A stretch of 8,098 nt of DNA. Origin: Candidatus Hodarchaeota archaeon (lineage in GTDB: Archaea; Asgardarchaeota; Heimdallarchaeia; Hodarchaeales; Hodarchaeaceae). The stretch covers positions 1-8,098 of the forward strand of contig JAEOSP010000330.1 of assembly GCA_016840305.1 (NCBI GenBank), given 5' to 3'. Made by a program: the position numbers and the translations under genes. The notes beneath the pieces were generated by a model. It searched no databases. It saw only the letters and a program-made list of their open reading frames with translations, and was not told the DNA's origin. This document shows positions 6,499 to 8,098 of this stretch, piece after piece (position 1 is the stretch's first letter; every line of letters starts with the position of its first letter).

Positions 6499-7302
6499 AT
6501 GACTAAATATGAAACTATTAATTCTGAAGTAAAGGATTATGTTTGTACAATTACTCTGAATCGGGTTCAGGTTCATAATGCTTTTAATCCTGTGATGATT
6601 TCAGAACTTACATCAGAATTTTCAAATCAGAGTAATAGTCCATTAACCCGTGTTATTATTTTAACTGGGGAAGGCAAATCCTTTTCTGCAGGTGCAGATC
6701 TTGGATATATGCAATCTAGTAAGGATTTCACGATTGAAGAGAATCAAAAAGATGCTAGGAATTTAGAGAAATTATTTCATACTATTTACCATACTTCCAA
6801 GCCAATTGTAGGAAGGATAAATGGAGCAGCTTTTGGAGGAGGTATAGGCCTAGTTGCTCTTTGTGACATTTCAATAGCTGTTAGTAAGGCTGTATTTGCA
6901 TTCTCTGAAGTAAACTTGGGGATCATGCCTGCTGTAATTAGTCCGTATGTAATTCCAAAGATAGGTATGTCTCAGGCAACTAGATATTTCCTTACTGGTG
7001 AAAGGTTTACTGCAGTAACTGCATTGAAAATCGGGCTTATTCATGAAATAACTCCCACTATTACAGATTTGGATAATCAAGTTAGGGAAATAATTGTCCA
7101 ACTTCTTTCAAGTGGGCCTATGGCTATGGCTCAAATTAAAAAAATCTTAGAGAAAAATCGTACGGAAACATTTGAGGTTCTAAGGCCATATTTAATAGAT
7201 AGAATTGCACAAATACGAACTTCTCCAGAAGGGAAGGAAGGATTAAATGCTTTTCTTGAAAAACGCGACCCAAATTGGAAAATAAAACATTGGAGAAAAT
7301 AA
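6499..7302 (+). CDS. liuC: Methylglutaconyl-CoA hydratase (enoyl-CoA hydratase/isomerase family)
   Basis: It is predicted to hydrate 3-methylglutaconyl-CoA to 3-hydroxy-3-methylglutaryl-CoA, the step after MCC. It has 267 residues, a normal crotonase length. Visible parts are the N-terminal strand (CTITLNR), the CoA/oxyanion segment FSAGADLGYMQ (AGAD 64-67), the second oxyanion loop NGAAFGGGIGLVALCDI (from 108) and FSEVNLGIMPAVISPYVI. FGGG.GL and PAVISPYVI are typical of LiuC-type hydratases and not of general enoyl-CoA hydratases. Of the two classical crotonase glutamates, the first position is Gly117 and the second, Glu137, is kept. It is translated from its own GGTGA site, 22 bases after the carboxyltransferase, so the two are very likely co-transcribed. 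The specificity is inferred from these motifs and the neighbours; the family is certain. Confidence 0.9.
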   Translation: MTKYETINSEVKDYVCTITLNRVQVHNAFNPVMISELTSEFSNQSNSPLTRVIILTGEGKSFSAGADLGYMQSSKDFTIEENQKDARNLEKLFHTIYHTSKPIVGRINGAAFGGGIGLVALCDISIAVSKAVFAFSEVNLGIMPAVISPYVIPKIGMSQATRYFLTGERFTAVTALKIGLIHEITPTITDLDNQVREIIVQLLSSGPMAMAQIKKILEKNRTETFEVLRPYLIDRIAQIRTSPEGKEGLNAFLEKRDPNWKIKHWRK

Positions 7303-7345
7303 TTTTTGATACTTACAAGAATTTAGTTGTTGGTTGGTTAGATGT

Positions 7346-7987
7346 GTGATTTCTCAGATTGATTATGAATTAATTAATCCCAACAACTCTGATCAGTTGA
7401 CTTTGGTCTTTATTCACGGTGGTGGAGGCGATAGAAGCCAATGGGATTATCAACGTGATTATTTTCGAGCCAAAGGATTTGGTATATTGACACTTAGCCT
7501 TTCTGGTCATGGGAAAAGCTCTTATTCCACTAGCGATTCAATTTCTGATTATACGAAAGAAGTCAATTCACTTATTTCTCATTTGAATCTTGGTAATTAT
7601 GTTTTGATAGGGCATTCAATGGGCGGAGGGATTTGTCTATCTTATGTGTTAACAGATACTGAGAATCCTCCAAAAGCTTTAGTACTTATAGGAACTGGAG
7701 CTAAGTTAAATGTGGCCCCCGTATTTTTTGAATTACTTAACACTGATTTCGATCAAGCTCTGCGTTTAATGGAAAAGTTTAGTTATGCTACAAAAACTGT
7801 TTGCGCTATAAAAATGATTAATCAAGATATTTTGACAAAAAATGGGCCAGATATATTAATTCAGGATTTAAAGGCTTGTTGTAATTTTGATGCTCGGGAC
7901 CGACTGGAGGAAATTGCTTTCCCGTCCTTAATAATATGTGGAGCTGAAGATAAAATGACCCCAGTAAAATTTTCAGTTCTAACGTAA
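7346..7987 (+). pseudogene. Alpha/beta hydrolase lacking its C-terminal part
   Basis: The product has an alpha/beta-hydrolase N-terminus: strand LTLVFIHGGGGD (oxyanion region), SLSGHGKSS, the nucleophile elbow IGHSMGGG (Ser about 91), a cap region, and strand SLIICGAEDKMTP with the acid Asp at about 202. It then ends after VKFSVLT. Family members usually run another 50-60 residues, including the catalytic His in a GH motif; neither the remaining bases of this frame nor the other two frames supply it. I therefore call it a probable pseudogene or degraded gene, though a short functional protein is possible. The start is uncertain: GTG 7346 is used, TTG 7334 is in frame, and neither has a good Shine-Dalgarno site. 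It lies about 40 bases after the hydratase, so it may once have been a thioesterase-like member of the acyl-CoA cluster, which is inference. Confidence 0.6.
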
Positions 7988-7989
7988 CT

Positions 7990-8017
7990 AGTAATTGTAG
8001 TGAAATTACTTCTTTTT
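7990..8017 (+). terminator. Hairpin plus T-tract after the hydrolase
   Basis: AGTAATT (7990-7996) and AATTACT (8004-8010) form a perfect 7-bp stem with a 7-base loop, followed by TCTTTTT. The stem is AT-rich and weak, but its position just after the stop and the T-tract fit a terminator. Another reading is that it marks the border of the sequence that replaced the hydrolase C-terminus. Confidence 0.45.
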
Positions 8018-8030
8018 GATGATCGGTAAC

Positions 8031-8038
8031 TTTATAAA
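8031..8038 (+). promoter_or_regulatory. TATA-like box TTTATAAA
   Basis: TTTATAAA is a consensus archaeal TATA element. It would set a transcription start near 8060 and a leader of about 16 bases before the ATG at 8076. The element is a palindrome, so direction comes only from the downstream start codon and ribosome-binding site. Confidence 0.5.
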
Positions 8039-8097
8039 TGGTAGTTCTTCATATAGAAATCTGAGAGGACTCTATATGAAATTTGAACGAACTACCA
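8039..8097. repeat. Nested inverted repeat between TATA box and start codon
   Basis: The outer arms TGGTAGTTC (8039-8047) and GAACTACCA (8089-8097) are perfectly complementary over 9 bp. The inner arms TTCATATAGA (8048-8057) and TCTATATGAA (8071-8080) are perfect over 10 bp around a 13-base loop. Only an 8-base one-sided insert (8081-8088) breaks the whole structure. It may be a paired operator, an RNA hairpin hiding the ribosome-binding site, or an element end. Confidence 0.7.
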
Positions 8098-8098
8098 A
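8076..8098 (+). CDS. Start of an unidentified gene, cut by the window edge
   Basis: ATG 8076 opens a frame beginning MKFERTT. It is preceded by AGAGGA (8064-8069) at 6 bases spacing and by the TTTATAAA box. Only seven complete codons are visible, so nothing can be said of the product; the call rests wholly on the start signals. Confidence 0.4.

Overview
The window is AT-rich and holds two divergent gene groups around a 543-base intergenic region. On the minus strand (left) is a two-gene membrane module: an NfeD-like protein followed by an SPFH/flotillin-family protein that runs off the left edge. On the plus strand (right) is a cluster for late leucine catabolism: biotin carboxylase, a BT-domain/biotin-carrier protein, the carboxyltransferase of 3-methylcrotonyl-CoA carboxylase (MCC) and a methylglutaconyl-CoA hydratase. 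These are followed by a C-terminally shortened alpha/beta hydrolase and, at the right edge, what looks like the promoter and first codons of another gene.

The organism is most likely an archaeon, but this is an inference. In favour: TATA-like boxes (TTTAAATA, TTTATAAA, TTATAAAA) at archaeal spacing, one of them about 24 bases before a start codon as in leaderless transcripts; GGTGA ribosome-binding sites on downstream genes; frequent ATA and AGA codons. An Asgard (Heimdallarchaeia-like) genome would fit an AT-rich archaeon carrying a mitochondrial/bacterial-type MCC pathway. No rRNA or lineage-diagnostic protein is present, so an AT-rich bacterium is not excluded.

Together the plus-strand enzymes would carboxylate 3-methylcrotonyl-CoA (biotin carboxylase charges the biotin on the small carrier, carboxyltransferase moves CO2 to the acyl-CoA) and hydrate 3-methylglutaconyl-CoA to HMG-CoA. 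Isovaleryl-CoA dehydrogenase and HMG-CoA lyase are not in the window. In an archaeon HMG-CoA is also the entry to the mevalonate/isoprenoid-lipid pathway, which makes the fate of the product interesting.

Most notable points: (1) the MCC alpha subunit, usually one BC-BT-BCCP chain, is split at the entry to the BT domain, and the DPxSPW motif that marks this junction occurs twice in the biotin carboxylase tail; (2) the NfeD-like protein carries a roughly 54-residue loop in which Asp recurs at nearly every second position, interspersed with His; (3) a perfect 9-bp inverted repeat overlaps the best TATA box upstream of the MCC genes; (4) a large nested inverted repeat sits between the TATA box and start codon of the right-edge gene; (5) the alpha/beta hydrolase ends before its catalytic histidine.
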